A stretch of DNA of 64,000 bases, taken from contig CAWEPB010000003.1 of assembly GCA_963810815.1 (NCBI GenBank), forward strand, positions 186,001-250,000, written 5' to 3'. This DNA comes from CAVQWT01 sp963810815 (lineage in GTDB: Bacteria; Pseudomonadota; Gammaproteobacteria; Burkholderiales; Casimicrobiaceae). This document shows, piece by piece, positions 62,156-64,000 of the stretch (positions are counted from its first letter, which is position 1; each line of letters opens with the position of its first letter). The notes beneath the pieces were generated by a model. That model was not told the DNA's origin. It searched no databases and saw only the letters and a list, made by a program, of their open reading frames with translations. The translations under genes and the position numbers were made by a program.

Positions 62156-64000
62156 TCAGTCGAGTCCGAGCAGCCCCGCCAGTGCGCGCTTCGCCACCGC
62201 GCGCGAGAAGTGACGCTCGATGTTCGCGCGGCCACCGGCGGCGAGCTTCCGCCACAGCGCCTCGTCGTGGTAGAGGCGCACGATCGCGTCGGCGAAGCCG
62301 GCGGGATCGTCGGCGACGAGGACGTCCTCGCCCGGCGTCAGGAACATCCCCTCGACCGACGCCGCCGTCGCCACCACCGGCAGGCCGTAGCTCATCGCCA
62401 GGTTGACCTTGCCCTTCACGCCGGCGCCGTAGCGCAGCGGCGCGATCGACACCCGGCAGCCCTCGAAGCAAGGCCCGACGTCGGGCACCCAGCCGGCCAC
62501 GACGAAATCGTCGGCGGCGAGCGCGCGGATCGTCTCCGGCACCTTGCTGCCGACGATGGTCGTCACGACTCCGGGCAGGCGCTGGCGCAGCAGCGGCAGG
62601 ATCTCCTTCGCGTACCACAGCACCGCGTCGGTGTTGGGCGGGTGCTGGAAGCCGCCGATGAACACGATGCCGTGCCGTTCGGCGAAGGGCCGGCCTTCGC
62701 CGAGGAACTCGTGGATGTTCGACAGCACGTCGACGCGCGCACCCGGGACGAGCCCGGCCAGCAGCTGCTTCTCGACCGGGCTGACGACCAGCGTCGCGTC
62801 GGCGCTGCGGATCAGCGCCAGCTCGGCATCGCGTTTCGCGCGCGCCGCGGCCTTGCCCAGCGCGCTGTCGTTGAGCTCGGCCAGGCGCTCCTCGCGCAGG
62901 AAGTGCAGGTCGACGGTGTCGAACACGAACCGGGCCTGCGGCGCGAACGCGCGGATCGCCTCGACGTGCGGCCCGGCGATGTAGTGGCGCGAGACGACGA
63001 TCACGTCGAACTCGGCGCCGCGCTCGGCGAGGAGGTCGGTGACCGACGCGATGTACGGATGGAACAGCACCTCGACGCCCCGCCGCTGCAGGTCGGACAC
63101 GTACGGCTCGCGGTGCTCGAGGTTGTCGGCGACGAAGCTGACCTTGCAGCCGAGCTCGAGCATGAGCTCGAGCATCGCCTGCATCCGAACCGATCCCGAG
63201 TCCTGGTCGGGCGTCAGCATGCAGGCGTCGATCACCAGCACGCGCCGCCGCGCCCGGCGGTCGCGCTCGAGCTCGGGCCGGTCCCCGTTCGCGCGGTGGG
63301 ACGCGAGTTCCGCCGCCCATTTCTGCGCGAATGCGCCCTGGTTGACCACCTGGTGCCGCTTGACCCCCGCGGCGACGTCGGTGCCCGAGGTCTGCCCTTC
63401 GAAGTGGACGACGGTCGCGTGCGGCTGGTACCAGACCTCGCGGCCGGCGGCGCGCACGGCGAAGGCGAAATCGGTGTCCTCGTAGTACGCCGGGGCGTAG
63501 CGCGCGTCGAAGCCGCCGAGCGCGGCGAACAGCGCCGCGGGCACGGCAAGGCAGGCACCCGAGCAGTAGTCGACCTCGCGCAGGTAGTTGTATTCGGGCC
63601 GGGCCGGATCGTCGCCGCGGCCGACGTTCCACGCGCTGCCGTCGCGCCAGACGATGCCGCCGGCCTCCTGCAGCCTGCCGTCCGGATAGACGAGCCTGGC
63701 GCCGACCAGCCCGGCGTCGGGGCGCAGCCGGAAGGTCTCGAGCAGCGCGTCGAGCCAGCCCGCGGTGACGATGGTGTCGTTGTTGAGAAAGACGAGGTAC
63801 TCGCCGCGCGCGAGTCCGGCGGCGCGGTTGCAGGTGTGCAGGAAGCCCAGGTTCTCCGGATTGCGCTCGATCCGCACGCCGGTGACGCCTGATAGCGCCG
63901 CCGCCAGCGGCTCGGGCGAAGCGTCGTCGGCGACGATGACCTCGTACCCGTCCGGCGGCGTATTCGCGTGCAGGCTCTTGAGGCAGGTGTAGGTGAGCAG
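62156..64000 (-). CDS. Two-domain glycosyltransferase (GT2 + GT4), partial at window edge
   Basis: 614 residues are visible; the start lies beyond 64000. The first domain is GT2: 'EVIVADDASPEPLAA', 'NPENLGFLHTCNRAAGLARG', 'YLVFLNNDTIVTAGWLDALL' (DxD-like) and 'FDARYAPAYYEDTDFAFAVR'. A linker ('RRRVLVIDACMLTPDQDSGS') leads to a GT-B, GT4-like domain: 'VFIGGFQHPPNTDAVLWYAK', 'APLRYGAGVKGKVNLAMSYG' and 'PVVATAASVEGMF'. Such proteins build O-antigen, capsule or exopolysaccharide at the cytosolic face. There is no membrane segment in the visible part. Confidence 0.9.
   Translation of the reverse strand: MLTYTCLKSLHANTPPDGYEVIVADDASPEPLAAALSGVTGVRIERNPENLGFLHTCNRAAGLARGEYLVFLNNDTIVTAGWLDALLETFRLRPDAGLVGARLVYPDGRLQEAGGIVWRDGSAWNVGRGDDPARPEYNYLREVDYCSGACLAVPAALFAALGGFDARYAPAYYEDTDFAFAVRAAGREVWYQPHATVVHFEGQTSGTDVAAGVKRHQVVNQGAFAQKWAAELASHRANGDRPELERDRRARRRVLVIDACMLTPDQDSGSVRMQAMLELMLELGCKVSFVADNLEHREPYVSDLQRRGVEVLFHPYIASVTDLLAERGAEFDVIVVSRHYIAGPHVEAIRAFAPQARFVFDTVDLHFLREERLAELNDSALGKAAARAKRDAELALIRSADATLVVSPVEKQLLAGLVPGARVDVLSNIHEFLGEGRPFAERHGIVFIGGFQHPPNTDAVLWYAKEILPLLRQRLPGVVTTIVGSKVPETIRALAADDFVVAGWVPDVGPCFEGCRVSIAPLRYGAGVKGKVNLAMSYGLPVVATAASVEGMFLTPGEDVLVADDPAGFADAIVRLYHDEALWRKLAAGGRANIERHFSRAVAKRALAGLLGLD

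Overview
The window is high-GC, densely coded DNA in short operons. Gene content points to a betaproteobacterium, probably Burkholderiales-like: a Bug/TctC solute receptor, DUF3047 and DUF2934 proteins, thiS-thiG-trmB, a GlgX-MalQ fusion and AcsA-type acetate activation. That assignment is inference from gene families, not from a marker gene. No rRNA, tRNA, CRISPR array or intact transposase was seen.

Layout. 1-174: 3' end of prfC. 249-3671 (minus): alpha/beta hydrolase, CYTH protein with a histone-H1-like tail, HD-domain protein. 3963-11004 (minus): one giant secreted multidomain protein (DUF642, SVFSP repeats, gingipain-like peptidase, Ig-like repeats, Kelch propeller), split by a frameshift and closed by a good terminator. 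11206-17250 (minus): soluble-adenylyl-cyclase-like sensor with AAA and TPR domains, an RCK potassium channel and a small membrane protein. 17394-17529: a decaying 17-bp tandem repeat. 17773-30628: glycogen cluster glgP-glgB-glgC-glgA-glgX/malQ facing a second glgC. 30685-30954: DUF2934. 31301-38076: AcsA, E1alpha, E1beta, E2, a carrier protein and a PaaK-like ligase, preceded by two FNR-like boxes. 38120-39181: class I fructose-bisphosphate aldolase. 39200-39952: DUF3047.

40226-42790: Memo-AMMECR1 fusion and its radical SAM partner. 42856-47438 (minus): ATP-grasp enzyme, remnant of a Bug receptor, an intact Bug receptor, and an OGT-like TPR glycosyltransferase with a SEC-C motif. 47457-47740: a 284-bp element with 17-bp inverted ends. 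47787-49808: acetate/3-ketoacid-type CoA-transferase. 49939-53310: HigA-like protein and a LysR / DoxX / GST / DODA-type dioxygenase cluster. 53443-59089 (minus): prolyl oligopeptidase and a TPR-CHAT peptidase, divergent from a small protein with three IKGP-proline motifs at 59226. 59623-62020: thiS, thiG, a secreted protein, trmB. 62156-64000 (minus): a two-domain glycosyltransferase cut by the window edge.

How it works together. The glycogen cluster holds the main enzymes of synthesis (GlgC, GlgA, GlgB) and breakdown (GlgP, GlgX-MalQ). The AcsA-E1-E2-carrier operon makes or uses acyl-CoA or acyl-carrier units and may be under oxygen control. The CHAT / prolyl oligopeptidase / IKGP-protein locus is the best candidate for an undescribed system.

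Quality warning. Seven genes are each broken by what looks like a single-base indel (near 1913, 5067, 37979, 40365, 44000, 47099 and 53552). In every case the protein continues naturally in another frame. This density suggests uncorrected sequencing indels more than seven real pseudogenes.
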